A stretch of 64,000 nt of DNA from Hanleya hanleyi (Eukaryota > Mollusca > Polyplacophora > Lepidopleurida > Hanleyidae). Position 1 is the stretch's first letter. The number at the start of each line of letters is the position of its first letter. The position numbers and the translations under genes are program-made. Positions 31,965 through 43,966 of the stretch are shown here, in pieces. The notes below the pieces were generated by a model, which saw only the letters and a program-made list of their open reading frames with translations, was not told the origin of the DNA and did not search any database. The stretch covers positions 1 to 64,000 of the forward strand of contig JAVTVY010018842.1 of NCBI GenBank assembly GCA_036873755.1, in the 5' to 3' direction.

Positions 31965-34900
31965 ATGTTGCTAACAATGGTGTGCTGGTGGTTCTATTGG
32001 CTAGCTGTAGCCATTGCTATGCCAATTGTGGAAGACCTTAAGAATGTAGGTACAGTTGATACGAGTGAAATAGTTCGTGAACGGTTGCCGAGGAATTATC
32101 CCGACCCATACCGTGTAATATCTATGGCAAATACCGCTAACACCTATGTTGGACTCTACAATAAGCTTCGGCAAATCGAACGTGTTCTCGAGACAGGAGA
32201 TCGAAGAAAATTCAAGAACGTTGAGAAATTATTTGGGAATTTTGTAGCAGACCGTAATCTGGACATATCTGGATCTAGTACCTTCACTAACATTGATAAC
32301 ATACATTCTTGTGATGAACCCGTCTGCAAATCAACACCAAGGACCATGTTTCCGAGAAAACATTTGCCAGGAAGCAGCAAAAGGATCTTTAGTAAGTTCA
32401 ACATAAGCAAATTATTGAATAAGGCTAGCGGGTCACCTGCACAACATGAGCACACGACTGGGCATGACAATTACCAACAATATATCAAATGTCGTAGATT
32501 ACCGTTGATCTCTGATAACCCTGTTTTGGTTATCGCCTCATGCCCGCCGGATTACGTCAACGAGACTGTTCGGTATTATTGCAGCCATATACCAACAGAT
32601 AAAAACTCGTACGGATCACACGAAAACGATTTGACCAACGTGAGCACGCTGCCAGTAGCCGACGCCCAACGCAACGTGTTCAACAATATGTTCTGTGCCG
32701 AATGCCAAGGTGTTTCGGAATTCTGGGGATGGAAATTCGCTTTTCAGTGTGAATCAGACTCCCTTGAAAGTCTAGAAGAACCAAGGAACATTACAGAAAT
32801 TCTTCGAGACCTCGGTACCGGTCAATGTGAGTCTCGTGTAATCTCACCCTATCCGATAAATTTAGAACAATGTAGCGATGCAGCATTTCGAAAAGAGGTT
32901 CGTCGTCAGAAGAAGAAAAGGGTCAAAGAAAAAGTCCCCGATTCATTAGAACCTCTTAGCTTTCCGGTATCGTTTTCCATTTTGATGAATTTTGGCATCG
33001 ACGGAAAAGCTCATATCCTTTTTGGACAGACACATCATATAATAGTGCCTACATTGGACGACTCGTGTCCTGAGGGCCAAATATTCGACCCCAGAAAAAG
33101 AAAATGTCGCCCAATTGTCTGCGAGAAGGGCTACGTCCTTAAAAACAACAAATGCGTCGATGGTACGTCTCGAGCTGAATCATTAATTCCGAACATTGAT
33201 GAAAGCATCGCCATAAATGAAATCGCCCAGGTTGTCTTAGAGGTCAATGTCTCTTTTGGAGACTATTTCCTGCTATTCAGTAAAGAATTCAGGCAACAAA
33301 TGGTTTCTGAAATCGGACATCTTTTAAATATGAGCGAGTCCAGAATCCAGAATTTCTCTGTGGAACATCTAAAGGGGACTGGATCGGGAAAACCAATACA
33401 AGTCCTTAAGTTACTGAATATAGGACCGGGCCTTCATCCATTTGGGATCGAGGAGATTTCATCAAGTAAGACGTGGGCTGATTACCACGAAGTTTCCAAG
33501 ATTGAGATTTTACCGACATCGCCTACGACCGACCAGTATGAAATTTATAACCACAATCAAGAGGCCTTGTTTAAATCAATTCTAAAGACGTTCACGGACA
33601 GTTACGGGAGTCGTGAATACGGATCATCTGCCTCAAACAGTGAGCAAGAAAATGGTGACAAATCCGCCACAACCATCTCGATCATTGAGAGCACGGGATT
33701 CAAGGCTGAGGAAGATAATAGCACCAATGTCACTTCTCCGGTTGGCGCTGAGCCAAGTGTAGTGGTCAAGATCAGCTTCCTTCTCTTACCTCCTTCATCA
33801 AAGGCTAGAGAAGAGTCTAGCGTCGATAAAGCAGTGCAACAGATGACAGATCTAGTGGACGACAATCTCTTCAGAATGACGGTTAATAATACGCGAATCA
33901 GCGTCGTCAACATCATCAGCGACGGCGAGCCACTTACCATGACGTCATGGTGCGACAAGGGGGTCGTCAATCTCTACAGCGACAAGGACTTCCGGCTTGG
34001 ATCGATTCTCAATCGAACCACTGGAAATAATGAGACTGTTATCTACGTGAACGAGACTGGAGATGTATATTTTCCCGGTCAGTATGACCTGATGGTATTC
34101 ATGGAAGCCGATTTGTTTCGTCATAAAAATCCTAGCGTGTTGGGTTACGTTTTCGTCTGTACACTGCCGCGAATTTTGGATAAGTTCTGTCCAAAGATAT
34201 TGCTAAGCGCGGATGAATACGAAATGCTTGACCGGGACAGAGTCATCGTGGATATTTATACAAAGACGGAAAAATCTATATACGAATACAGTCTGACACC
34301 ATGGAACAATACGGTGCAGATATGTTTGCCAGAACTAGCAGACAAATCATGTGGCAGAATCGAACTCAGTTTGTCGGAATTCACATTGCTCGAGAACAGG
34401 TCCATTATATATTCAGGAGAGGTGTACAATATATTTCAGTATCAAACCATCTCAAATGACACGGTTGAAATTTGCATCCCAAAGAATTATTTCGGTGATC
34501 ACCTTGTACCTAACTCAACTGATATATTAACCGGCTGTAATGCTGTCCAGTACCTGAAACTCTTATCGGCGGAAGTATATTTGACAACAGTTCTTTCAGT
34601 GGTTTCTATAGTGTCAATGGCGGTCGTGTTGCTTACCTATTGTCTCTTTGTCAGACTACGAAACCTCCCAGGGGTTAATACAATGAACTTGACATTGGCT
34701 CTCTTCATTGCCGAAATGATTTTCGTGTTCGGGTCAAATTCTAGAGTAGAGGGGATCTGTGTAGCCGTCGCGATGTCGCTGCACTTTTTCTTTCTGGCTA
34801 CGTTCTTCTGGATGAACGTCATGGCCTATGACGTCTTCCGAACCTTTGCCAACAGTTGTGTGCTCACGCGAGTTCGCAGTAAAGGAAAGTATCTCCCACG

Positions 34901-35621
34901 CTATGCATTGTACGCATGGGGCTGTCCAGCTCTCATTGTAGTCGTCTGTGCGTTCATTGACCATACTGGGTATTTCAAACATATTCGGATAGGTTACGGT
35001 GCTAAGGATTCAACTGGATACCTGATTCCGGATTCACCCGAACAGAGTATTAACTTCTCTGATGCAACCAATGCGAGTTCATCCCACGATAACACACACC
35101 CGCTTAGGCAAAGGCTCGGCTGTTGGATTCAAGAACCTATGGCGTCGCTAGCTGCGTTTGGAGGACCCATGCTGATCATACTATTTGCCAACGTAATTTT
35201 CTATATTAAAGCTATAGTAAAAATTCGTGGCACGACCAGATCATCCATGAAACACACGCGTAGATCATCGCGGGCACAGCAACGGATATCCGGTCAAGGC
35301 GACGTCATCATATATGTGCGCATGTCCACTGTCATGGGATTCACGTGGATCGTTGGCTTCACGTCACCATTTATAAGCTCCTTTGCCTCGGGAGGTAGCT
35401 CGGTAATCTGCCTCGTGCTGCGAATTCTAAACATCTTGTTCACGCTCCTGAACTGCTCTCAAGGATTTCTGATCTTCTTCGTCTTTGTCGCAAACAAGAG
35501 AGTGGTTAATTTATACAAACATTTGCTGTTGAGAAAATGGAGAGACATGAAGTTATTTCTAGCTCGTCATATAAGTAGACCATCTGGTGTGTCTGAACCG
35601 AATACCCTGTCGCATATATAA
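31965..35621 (+). CDS. Intronless class-B (Methuselah/secretin-like) G protein-coupled receptor
   Basis: A 1,218-residue receptor in a single exon. Residues 1-19 (MLLTMVCWWFYWLAVAIAMP) form a signal peptide. An extracellular region of about 840 residues follows, with many N-glycosylation sites and a Cys-rich motif at about 368-397 (CPEGQIFDPRKRKCR, then CEKGY). Before the membrane are two or three related modules of about 50 residues ending in VQIC.P or VEIC.P (FCPKILLSADEYEML and SCGRIELSLSEFTLL). Seven membrane helices occupy about 864-1,180. Class-B traits include a Cys near the third helix (EGICVAVAMSLHFFF) paired with CW in the second outer loop (RLGCWIQEP). No autoproteolytic GPS motif was recognised, favouring a Methuselah-like over an adhesion receptor. 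The ligand is unknown. Large lineage-expanded, often intronless receptors of this kind are frequent in lophotrochozoans (recalled). Confidence 0.88.
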   Translation: MLLTMVCWWFYWLAVAIAMPIVEDLKNVGTVDTSEIVRERLPRNYPDPYRVISMANTANTYVGLYNKLRQIERVLETGDRRKFKNVEKLFGNFVADRNLDISGSSTFTNIDNIHSCDEPVCKSTPRTMFPRKHLPGSSKRIFSKFNISKLLNKASGSPAQHEHTTGHDNYQQYIKCRRLPLISDNPVLVIASCPPDYVNETVRYYCSHIPTDKNSYGSHENDLTNVSTLPVADAQRNVFNNMFCAECQGVSEFWGWKFAFQCESDSLESLEEPRNITEILRDLGTGQCESRVISPYPINLEQCSDAAFRKEVRRQKKKRVKEKVPDSLEPLSFPVSFSILMNFGIDGKAHILFGQTHHIIVPTLDDSCPEGQIFDPRKRKCRPIVCEKGYVLKNNKCVDGTSRAESLIPNIDESIAINEIAQVVLEVNVSFGDYFLLFSKEFRQQMVSEIGHLLNMSESRIQNFSVEHLKGTGSGKPIQVLKLLNIGPGLHPFGIEEISSSKTWADYHEVSKIEILPTSPTTDQYEIYNHNQEALFKSILKTFTDSYGSREYGSSASNSEQENGDKSATTISIIESTGFKAEEDNSTNVTSPVGAEPSVVVKISFLLLPPSSKAREESSVDKAVQQMTDLVDDNLFRMTVNNTRISVVNIISDGEPLTMTSWCDKGVVNLYSDKDFRLGSILNRTTGNNETVIYVNETGDVYFPGQYDLMVFMEADLFRHKNPSVLGYVFVCTLPRILDKFCPKILLSADEYEMLDRDRVIVDIYTKTEKSIYEYSLTPWNNTVQICLPELADKSCGRIELSLSEFTLLENRSIIYSGEVYNIFQYQTISNDTVEICIPKNYFGDHLVPNSTDILTGCNAVQYLKLLSAEVYLTTVLSVVSIVSMAVVLLTYCLFVRLRNLPGVNTMNLTLALFIAEMIFVFGSNSRVEGICVAVAMSLHFFFLATFFWMNVMAYDVFRTFANSCVLTRVRSKGKYLPRYALYAWGCPALIVVVCAFIDHTGYFKHIRIGYGAKDSTGYLIPDSPEQSINFSDATNASSSHDNTHPLRQRLGCWIQEPMASLAAFGGPMLIILFANVIFYIKAIVKIRGTTRSSMKHTRRSSRAQQRISGQGDVIIYVRMSTVMGFTWIVGFTSPFISSFASGGSSVICLVLRILNILFTLLNCSQGFLIFFVFVANKRVVNLYKHLLLRKWRDMKLFLARHISRPSGVSEPNTLSHI

Positions 35622-36511
35622 CTTAGTAGCAGCGGTTTGGTGAGCCTCTTGAAGCAAGATTTTATACAGAATGTAATGTACATTGCCTAATCGACATCAG
35701 GCGTTTAGGCTGATATCGGTAGCTTGTTATACTTCCAAAAGATATCAAGTACGAAGCCCAGAAACACTTCCGTAATACCGACTCCGCTCACGCGGCTACT
35801 GGTTTGTTGATTTAATTCATATGTTCTCTTTGAAACTGGCTGAAAAGCGTTGTTTGAGTTGAAACTAAACCCCTGACAATCGTAATGAATTGCCATGAAT
35901 TGTGGGGTATTCAATAGAAAGATATATTCACAACTGAGCAAAAACAAGATGGGTTAATTAGTAACGGCAAATTAATCGTCGATATTTATTCGTTGATGTC
36001 AGTAGAATCAAAGACTAGGAGCGACTTGATTGCCGATCAGCCATTTTTTGTACTCATATGATCTGTGTTGGGCCTACAATTGTCTGGTGTTCTCTTGGTG
36101 CTTTTTAATATTTCCAAATTTCTGAGTAATGGGTTTTCCCAGTTATATGGGTGTCCCTAATATTAGTTTGAAACTACGTTTTTGTGTCTTTGTCGCATAG
36201 TGCAATGTGCATGGCCACAGTAACGTACTACGCATAGAGTCGTTGACGATTTCTTCAAATTCGTGAAATATATATATTGATTAATATTGTAAGAGAAAGA
36301 AATGAATATTGACCGCAAAGGTATAGATTATTCGTTAATTAGTATTGTTACATTGTTACTGTAACTTATTGCAACATTGAAAGAATATTAATTCATTGGT
36401 GCTTGTCAATGTCATTGCAACAGATCGTTGTGTACAATGCCAACAAATACATGTATATGCATACCAATTATTGATTACTCCTTGAACAGATTTAATGTAT
36501 CTATTGTTATC
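35622..36511. other. Downstream region of the receptor gene, nothing distinct seen
   Basis: AT-rich sequence presumably holding the receptor 3' UTR. No recognisable gene. The first clear AATAAA after the stop is far away (near 36,929), so the polyadenylation site is not determined. Confidence 0.4.
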
Positions 36512-36630
36512 ACTGCGTGAGGTGATCGAGTTTCCAATTCCGGAGGCCCGATGGAAACCTATTGGAAACTGTAGCGCTACAGTTTCCGATGGGTTTCCGA
36601 GATCGGAAACTTGATCATTTCACGCAGAGT
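36512..36630. repeat. 120-bp foldback (MITE-like) hairpin
   Basis: A perfect 24-bp palindrome is centred on 36,575/36,576 (GTAGCGCTAC core). It lies inside outer arms GCGTGAGGTGATCGAGTTTCC-like (from 36,515) and GGAAACTTGATCATTTCACG (to 36,624), with small indels. No target duplication identified. Confidence 0.75.
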
Positions 36631-37480
36631 ATCCTTCAGGACGCAATTCTCAATGCATCTTCAAAAGGTGACTATGTATATTGAGAATATCCAGTTCGCT
36701 CGACCATAATTTTCATCAGAATGTCGCTCACAGTTGCGTGACGTTGGACACCGATGTTAGACGCCTGTGTTACATGATTAAGACATGTATAATAATAAGA
36801 TACATATGAACCATAGAACAAATACCAACCACAAACTAGTGAATATATTAGATATACTAGGGAATCTAACTTTTGCCAGCTTTCGTAAGTTAATTGACTG
36901 AAACCTTACTAATATTTTACACCGAAGAATAAATGGTCAGTGTATTGTTATTCAAGAATGCATGTTATTAAGTTGTCATTAAAAGCAAGTGACGCTTATT
37001 TTATTATCTCAAAAATATTCGGAATTTGAGCTAACTTTAATGCATTTCACTGGTCTCCTATAGGAAACATCGCTGTAAATTATAACAATCATTTCAATAG
37101 AACGCTAGTGAATATCACTCAGTCAGTTTATATTGCCATTATTGGTTCTGTTCGACTGTCAACAGGTATACCTATCACTTTGACATGAATTAAAATGATA
37201 AAGCAAAACGCTTCTGATAACATCTCATACAAACATCTATGTCAATGATAAAACTGAGAAAGGAATATACTGTGATAGACATACTCATATAGGACGTTTT
37301 ATTATTTGACGATGATACGATAGACGACATTGTTATTCTAACTCAATGCCACACTGACTATTGATTCGTTGTAATTTGTCATTACCGAAACTTTTATGTC
37401 GATCACTATGTAATATAATATATAGTATGCATACCATTTATTGATTACACTTTGTTGTCATTGATCTATTGTTAACCTTT
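36631..37480. other. Intergenic AT-rich region, nothing distinct seen
   Basis: No coding frame or structured repeat recognised. Confidence 0.4.
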
Positions 37481-37875
37481 AGAACGTATGGTAGGCCGTC
37501 AGTGCCAAAACCTCGGTCATTTAGACCGCGGTGTAAATCGAATTTATACCGCGGTGTAAATATTTTTGACTCGCAATGCAAGAATCCGCGCAATGCAAGC
37601 ATCACTCGCAATGCAAGGATCCGAACAATGCAAGGCATTGCGAGTCAAAAATATTTACACTAAATAAATTAAATTCACTCGCAATCCTTGCATTGCGAAT
37701 GCTTGCATTGCGCGGATCCTTGCATTGCGAGTCAAAAATATTTACACTAAATAAATTATTGTTGAAAGCGACGTTAAATTCTATTCACTCACTCACTAAA
37801 TAAATTAAATTCACTCGCAATCCTTGCATTCGATTTACACCGCGGTTTTGGCACTGACGGCCTACCATAAGAACG
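37481..37875. mobile_element. 383-bp MITE with perfect 26-bp TIRs and 6-bp target duplication
   Basis: The inverted termini begin TATGGTAGGCCGTCAGTGCC (37,487-37,512 and, inverted, 37,844-37,869) and match perfectly for 26 bp. AGAACG directly flanks both ends (37,481-37,486 and 37,870-37,875). The interior is made of repeated ACTCGCAATGCAAGGATCC-type segments in both orientations, which nest into hairpins. It also carries AAAGCGACGTTAAATTC followed by CACTCACTCACT, a tail style common in gastropod repeats (recalled). No frame encodes a transposase. Confidence 0.85.
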
Positions 37876-39539
37876 TGTTTCGCGATGCGTGAATATCTAC
37901 TTAGAAGTTTTTCAGTATGCTCGAGCAGACTATTCGTCCATCGGAAAATCGCCCAAAATACTCCACGTTGGGCGCCAATATTAGATGTCCGTGTCCGATG
38001 TGATTATACCAACCCCAAAACATTGAATGTATTGGATATACTATTGATAAAGAGACGCTAAGCTAACTCACAAGCTTTTGTATGAAAACTGGAAACAATC
38101 AAAAGTGACGCATAGTTTTTTATTACAAATATATTCGGATTTCAGCAAATTTTAATGCATTTTACTTGTCTCTGGGAAACTTAGCTGTTAATTAGAGCAA
38201 TCATATAGACTGAACCCTAGTTCTCTGGGATAGTGGCACCGCTCATTTAGTTTGCATTACCAAATAAACAATGTGGGTCATGGTCAAAAGTACTTGTTCT
38301 GTCTGAATGTGATGACTTTCGCTTCGATGACGTGGATTAATCTACGCACTCTATATAAAGATCTTATACAAACATCTGGGTCACCGATAAAGCTAACAAA
38401 AATAAAATATACCGTGATACACTGATAATGCGCTCAATTATTTGGCACCAGAGACCTGGCAAACGTTTCGAATAATTGCTATGACAGCTCCTCTCTCGTA
38501 GGAATCCATCTTGGGTTTTTTTTCTCATTTTATGTATATTTGGAATTCATGCTAACTGTCGTACGAAAAAGGTCTTTCGATTATGGACTCGGAAATTCAT
38601 TTGTGGACGATGGATGAATATTGAATTACAACACATATAAGGGAAGTGGGAAGAGGTGCCGACATACTGACAGAGCCACATGACTTCAGAGTATAGTCGT
38701 CCGGTTAACCTATTCTAAAGCACAGACCAAGAATCTACGATGTGTTGTATCTTAGGTTCGCTTTTATTGTACCTGTTCATGTGGCAACTTCGATGGCATG
38801 ACCACACGGCCCCTAGCACCGGCATAAGCGGTATTAGATACAAATCTAGAGAGCTATGGTGGAAATGCTCTGACAACTCGTATATTGGTAATTGGTGAGC
38901 TGTGTCGCTGTGACAACTCGTACACTGGGGATTGGTGAGCTGTGTCGTCGTCAGATGAAAATGACGGCATTTCGTTTCGTAATATCGTTTCTGATGGCTA
39001 TAAGCATGCGGACAACTTGAAAATTTCACTGAAGGTGGATCCATGTAACACCTGACAATTGAGCTTTCCATCTTGTAATTTGAAAGCAGAGAAATGGATA
39101 ACTCGACACCGCTCCCTTCTTCGAGCTTTCCATGTCGCTAACTCGAAAGTAATACTGGAAAACTGAACATTGCTTCCTTGTCCAGTGTTTCATCCCACAA
39201 AAATCGAAAGTATATAATTGCTAAAAATTGCTCCCTTCTTTTTGTTATTGTTTCAAAATGAATTTGTTATACAGGAATACGAGAGCACTTCTTTGATAGA
39301 ATTTATCCTGTTTCCTAATTCAAACTAAAGCTCATCCCGCCATCTACTTCGGAGGACGTTTTTTTTTTTTTTTGCGGTGGTACGTTAATGTTGCAAAATG
39401 CAAGTGTTGAATATTGAAATATAGTCGGTGTCGAACTTATCATCTTTCTGCTCTCAGCTACACGAGATGGAAAGTAGGGATACGGAACGGAAGTGCTGTC
39501 GACCCTTTCTCATTTTCAGAATTTGCGTTATGAGATACG

Positions 39540-39740
39540 GGAGCCCTGTTAACATTTCGGTCTTTCCACTTTCAATTTTGCGCGATGGGATTTGGGAGCG
39601 CTGTCGACCTTTCTATCGCTCTACATTCAATTTTGCGAGATTGGATACGGGAGCAGTGTCGACCTTTCCACCTTTCTATTTCAATTTTGCGAGATAATAT
39701 ACGGGAGCGCCGTCGACCTTTCCATCTTTCTACTTTTAGT
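39540..39740 (+). repeat. Minisatellite of about 57 bp, three to four units
   Basis: Repeated units share TTTCAATTTTGCGAGAT, then ATACGGGAGC and GTCGACCTTTC. The same unit reappears at 44,380-44,510 in the same orientation. Period is irregular (about 53-60 bp). Not coding. Confidence 0.7.
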
Positions 39741-39759
39741 CCGGCAGATATGTAACAAA

Positions 39760-40175
39760 AAATGGGTCGATTGTGCACTTTGTGATAAAAGCATGAAACT
39801 TTGCATAGTGACAGAGAAACACACATTATTCATTATCAGAGGGGGAGTCCGGCTTGAAAATCCGTAGTTGGCCGCCATCTTGGATTTCAAAATGGCCGCC
39901 ATTAGAAACCAGCAAATTCGCAAATCGGCACTTCTAAGACACATAGAAGGTTAATTTAAACGGCTATCCCCACATTTGCGTACCCAAGGAAGTTGATCAC
40001 CACACTTTTGCTGCACCAGAACGGAAGGATTTTAAGATGGCGGCCATTTTTTTTTCGAAATGGCTGCCGAGAATCACTTATTTCGACGGTTATGTGACGT
40101 AGGTGAATCGATAGACAAAAATCTACTTTTGGGTGACTTAAAATGATTTTTTTGGCATCAGTAGACACTCATTCA
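39760..40175. repeat. Inverted dispersed repeat with YY1-like sites, copy 1
   Basis: This segment is the reverse complement of about 43,967-44,375 with scattered differences. It contains GGCCGCCATCTT (39,870-39,881) and AAGATGGCGGCC (40,034-40,045), which match the vertebrate YY1 consensus. No gene. Confidence 0.7.
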
Positions 40176-40941
40176 TGTAGTTGATACCTGCAATATATAA
40201 AATTAGTCATATTTTAGAGAGAAATTCCAGCACAATGTGGGTTAAACTTGCTGCATCTACAGTTTATCATGCAGCAACATCAGCTACTACTCATAGAATT
40301 CGCTGGCTTCTTAAAATGAACACCAAACTGGCTGTCATTCATCTTTGGTATAAGTTCCCTATTCAAACTTCGGTTGGGAGCTCTTTCAGGCCTCTACAAA
40401 CATCAATAGTCCCATTGCTACTTGTATGATCAAACAGTAACACAGTATAACCTCGTAAACAATAGCATTCTTCAACAAGGTTGACCCTGGCTCAACCATC
40501 GACAACTCGCGGCACAGTGGACTTAGTTGAGTCAGTTGAATACGATTAGGTCATACATGTACATGGACTAGATACGTTCCTTGGCGAGCTTTTTATGGTT
40601 AAAAATCCCTGTTAGTACACCATCTTGGATATCAAGCTTTTCGCCATCAGCGAACATTGAAGCCTAAAATGGAAATCTGATACAAGGCTGGTTTACCCAT
40701 TGCTTTGGCCGAGAAAACTGGTTAAGGGACTTCTGTGTGGAACAATGCCCAGTCATAGACGACCACCATTATCATACACATGGATACTACAATACTATCA
40801 AAAAACTAAATCTTATAATCCCTTCAGTCTTCTCCAAGATATAGCCAGTGGATGTGGCATAATCAAATATTCTCCCTACCCTTGGAGCTAAACGTCTGAA
40901 ACTTACGACAATATATGTATGGTTTAAGCTCTTTCTTTCGT
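40176..40941. other. Interior of repeat cluster, no gene seen
   Basis: Low-complexity AT-rich sequence between inverted repeat copies. Short frames here have no recognisable domain. Confidence 0.4.
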
Positions 40942-41781
40942 TAGATTCTTGGTATGTGCTTTAGAATAGGTTAACCGGAAGACTATACTGTGAAGTCATG
41001 TAGCTCTGTCAGTATGTCGGCACCTCTTCCCACTTCCCTTATATGTGTTGTAAACTTAACCTTGCCTTTCAAGATCAGATTACTATGATGGAGTATCATG
41101 GTTAAGCTTTTCCGTGAGACCTTGCAAATCTATAGTATTACGCAAGCATGTCCAGAATTTTTTTAATAGGATATGCCACTAGTCAGAGAGTTTTAGTCGA
41201 AAATATTTGGAAAGTTCAACCTCGATGAACTGGATTTGCCATGCATGTCAGTTGACTGTGCTACCATTGTTCCATCGTTGAAGGAGCTCCATTACCAGAT
41301 TCATATTTATCAGTTACTCCGGAAATGGAATACGCTCATATCAGTTATCCATGTTATATTTGTTGACCACAATTTCTCTAATCATCGAACTTAGTTGTAT
41401 GATAGATATGGTTATTCATAATGTTGTGGACAAAGTGTCAGTTTGAAGCATTGAATGGGGACGCGGCTGGTTCCCGGGTTGCCTATCCTGCCAGCCGAGT
41501 CGCCAAAAGTGTGATTGAAATCCAACGTTCCAGTACTGGCATACAAAACTGCAGGTTGAACTACTAGTTCTGGTTTTTGCATCATTTGTATTGCTGATTC
41601 GGGTATGGAATTTCAGCGACAAACTGAATCTATGAATATTGCACTCCAATATACCAAATACAGGCATGACTACATATTTGACTAGCTTGTCAATGAGCAT
41701 TTTGTCATCCTCGAATCACAATGCTAGTTTCCAGTAATGGCGATAGAACACAAATGAAAAAGGGGATGGTGGTACCGTTGG

Positions 41782-41844
41782 CCTTAGAGGAAGTCCTGCT
41801 GCCCTTACAGGAAGTCATGTTGCCCTTACAAGAAGTCCTGCTGC
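41782..41844 (+). repeat. 21-bp tandem repeat, three units
   Basis: CCTTAGAGGAAGTCCTGCTG-type units repeat exactly three times with a few substitutions, period 21 bp. No surrounding gene was recognised. Confidence 0.85.
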
Positions 41845-43004
41845 CCTTTTTCGCTAGGTAGCTAGGCGCTGGTCAAGATGGCTCACATAATTTTAGGACC
41901 GGCCATGCCACCCCACCCAGATGTTTGCGAAAAACAAATGACTTCGCTGATGATAGGTTGGATAAGGCTCATTGTTTTCAGTAATCTTAGTGCCTCTGCC
42001 TCTTCACATCTTTAGTGTACTGATGAATTGTAAAATTTGGCCTCTTACTGAATGCGCAGAGACTCGTTTTGACAAAGTCGACAACATTCGTACTGCTTTG
42101 TTTACTCTGAGCAAAAGTGATACAGGACACATACAGTGTGTCTCGTAGTTTTCATTTCATCCTTGTTCGTGGAAATATATGTGTTGAAGCTGGACATCAA
42201 TACCAGTACATTCGTAAAAAAAATCACTACTGCATGAAATTCCAAACCGAGAAGAATACTTGCAACTTCCCCAAACAGATATTTTCTGACCTATTTATCG
42301 CTTGCTCATTCTGGAGCACATACATCTATCAAAACCACATCTCTGATTTCCAAAGCTTTGTCCTTACAACCTGCTCCTGTTTGGAAACTCGTGTTGAACC
42401 AGACAGCTCCTGAACAGCTATAGATTCCTGCATCACAACGATAACTGGCTAGTATACATGTACATCCATGATCAACCATAAGCATACGGAGTAGATGAAA
42501 AGGGGAATTCAAGTAGTGTTCCATATTAAATGATTTGCTTTTTGAATTCTTCAAGAAATATTGGAAACCTTTTCCCGAAAAGAGTAAGGATTTGCCGGAA
42601 AGCAAGAAGACCAAAAACGTTTATGTCGGAATTGTGTCATAATCAATTTCTAATGTTCCCAAAGAAAAATATCTAGAGAAATTTTATGTATGAAACAACC
42701 GGACTCGAGAAGGCCAAGCTGCCGCGAAGTGTCGGAGTCCAAGTCCCAACTGACCTCGCTGAAGAATGCATTTTCTCTTCGCGCTTGAATTGTATGATTG
42801 TTTTTATTTTGGTGCTATTAATGCTGTTATATGAATTATGGGCGCAGAAATTCTATTATTGACGAGGGATGAATATTGATTGACTGACTAGACGCTAGAT
42901 TTATCAACAACTTGTCAACAAGCTTGCTGTTTCTTCGCGATGGATGGAATGAGACTGGGTGTTTGTAGAAAAATCATCCAGTAAAGTATGAGAGTCTTGA
43001 GTTA
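41845..43004. other. Intergenic region, no gene seen
   Basis: No credible coding frame. A short stretch near 42,870 (GATGAATATTGA) resembles the left flank of the 38.6-kb element, hinting at duplicated surrounding sequence. Confidence 0.35.
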
Positions 43005-43356
43005 GCCGTCATTTTCATCTGACGACGATACAGCTCACAAATCCCCAGTGTACGAGTTGTCACAGCGAAACAGCTCACTAATTACCAATATACGAGTTGT
43101 CAGAGCATTTCCATCATAGCTCTCTAGATTTGCATCTAATACCGCCTATGCCGGTGCTATGGGCCGTGTGTTCATGTCATCCAAGTTGCCACTTGAACAG
43201 GTACAATAAAAGCGTACCTGAGATACAACACATATCACGAATCGTTTGATTCTTGGTATGTTCTTTAGAATAGGTTAACCAGAAGACTATACTGTGAAGT
43301 CATGTGGCTTTGTCAGTATGTCGGCACCTCTTCCCACTTCCCTTATATGTGTTGTA
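43005..43356. repeat. Third copy of the TA-flanked element end
   Basis: Reverse complement of 38,629-38,975, ending ...CCCTTATATGTGTTG then TA. Small insertions and substitutions separate the copies. Confidence 0.8.
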
Positions 43357-43966
43357 ATTCTCACAAAGAAGGGAATCATGCTGACATATCCGCCGCACAG
43401 ACTCACCACAGATGAGGTTAGTTTTTTCTCCGTTGTTCAAGAGGTGCTTCTCCATGTGAGTGGGGATGGAAAACTAACACGAAAATTGAATGGCAGCCAT
43501 TTTGACTCCTCAGAAATTATCATATTCTATTTCGAACAGAAGATCTATATTGGGGAAACTATACATGCAACAAGCTTAATTTATACGAATTATGCTCAGC
43601 ACTCTATCACGGAGATTAGTCTCCAGCGTCACTAGCTTCATATATTGCAGACATCACCGATGGAAATACACGATGCCACATGTCAGGTCAATCAAATGCA
43701 GAGTATTAGGTAAATACCCAAGATGTGACCTATTCCGTATATCAGCTATGTGAATGAGTTGGAGAGATATGTAATTGGTGGGTAAAGTTGACGTTTGGCG
43801 ACTGAAAAGCAACCATATCAGTCTACAGAATAACTTCTCTTGGTACCTCACTTTCAGACTTTAGAATACGGAGGATTCTAGGATGTAGCCCTAGTATCTC
43901 AACCGCGCTTTTATTGCAGCTGTTCATGTGGAAACTTAACCACACGTGTCACTTGTCCACAAGTAA

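Larger units (their letters stand above)
38627..41052. mobile_element. 2.4-kb element with 109-bp TIRs and TA duplication
   Basis: 38,629-38,737 and 40,942-41,050 are inverted copies of 109 bp with only a few mismatches, beginning CAACACATATAAGGGAAGTG. TA abuts both outer ends. A TA target and inverted ends suggest a Tc1/mariner-like non-autonomous element, but no transposase is seen. A third, longer copy of this end (43,005-43,354, also followed by TA) pairs with 38,629-38,975. The true right end could therefore be 43,354, giving a 4.7-kb element with arms of about 350 bp. Confidence 0.65.

Noticed and set aside
43294..43635. 113-codon + strand frame
   Set aside because: It begins inside a dispersed repeat end and has no recognisable domain.
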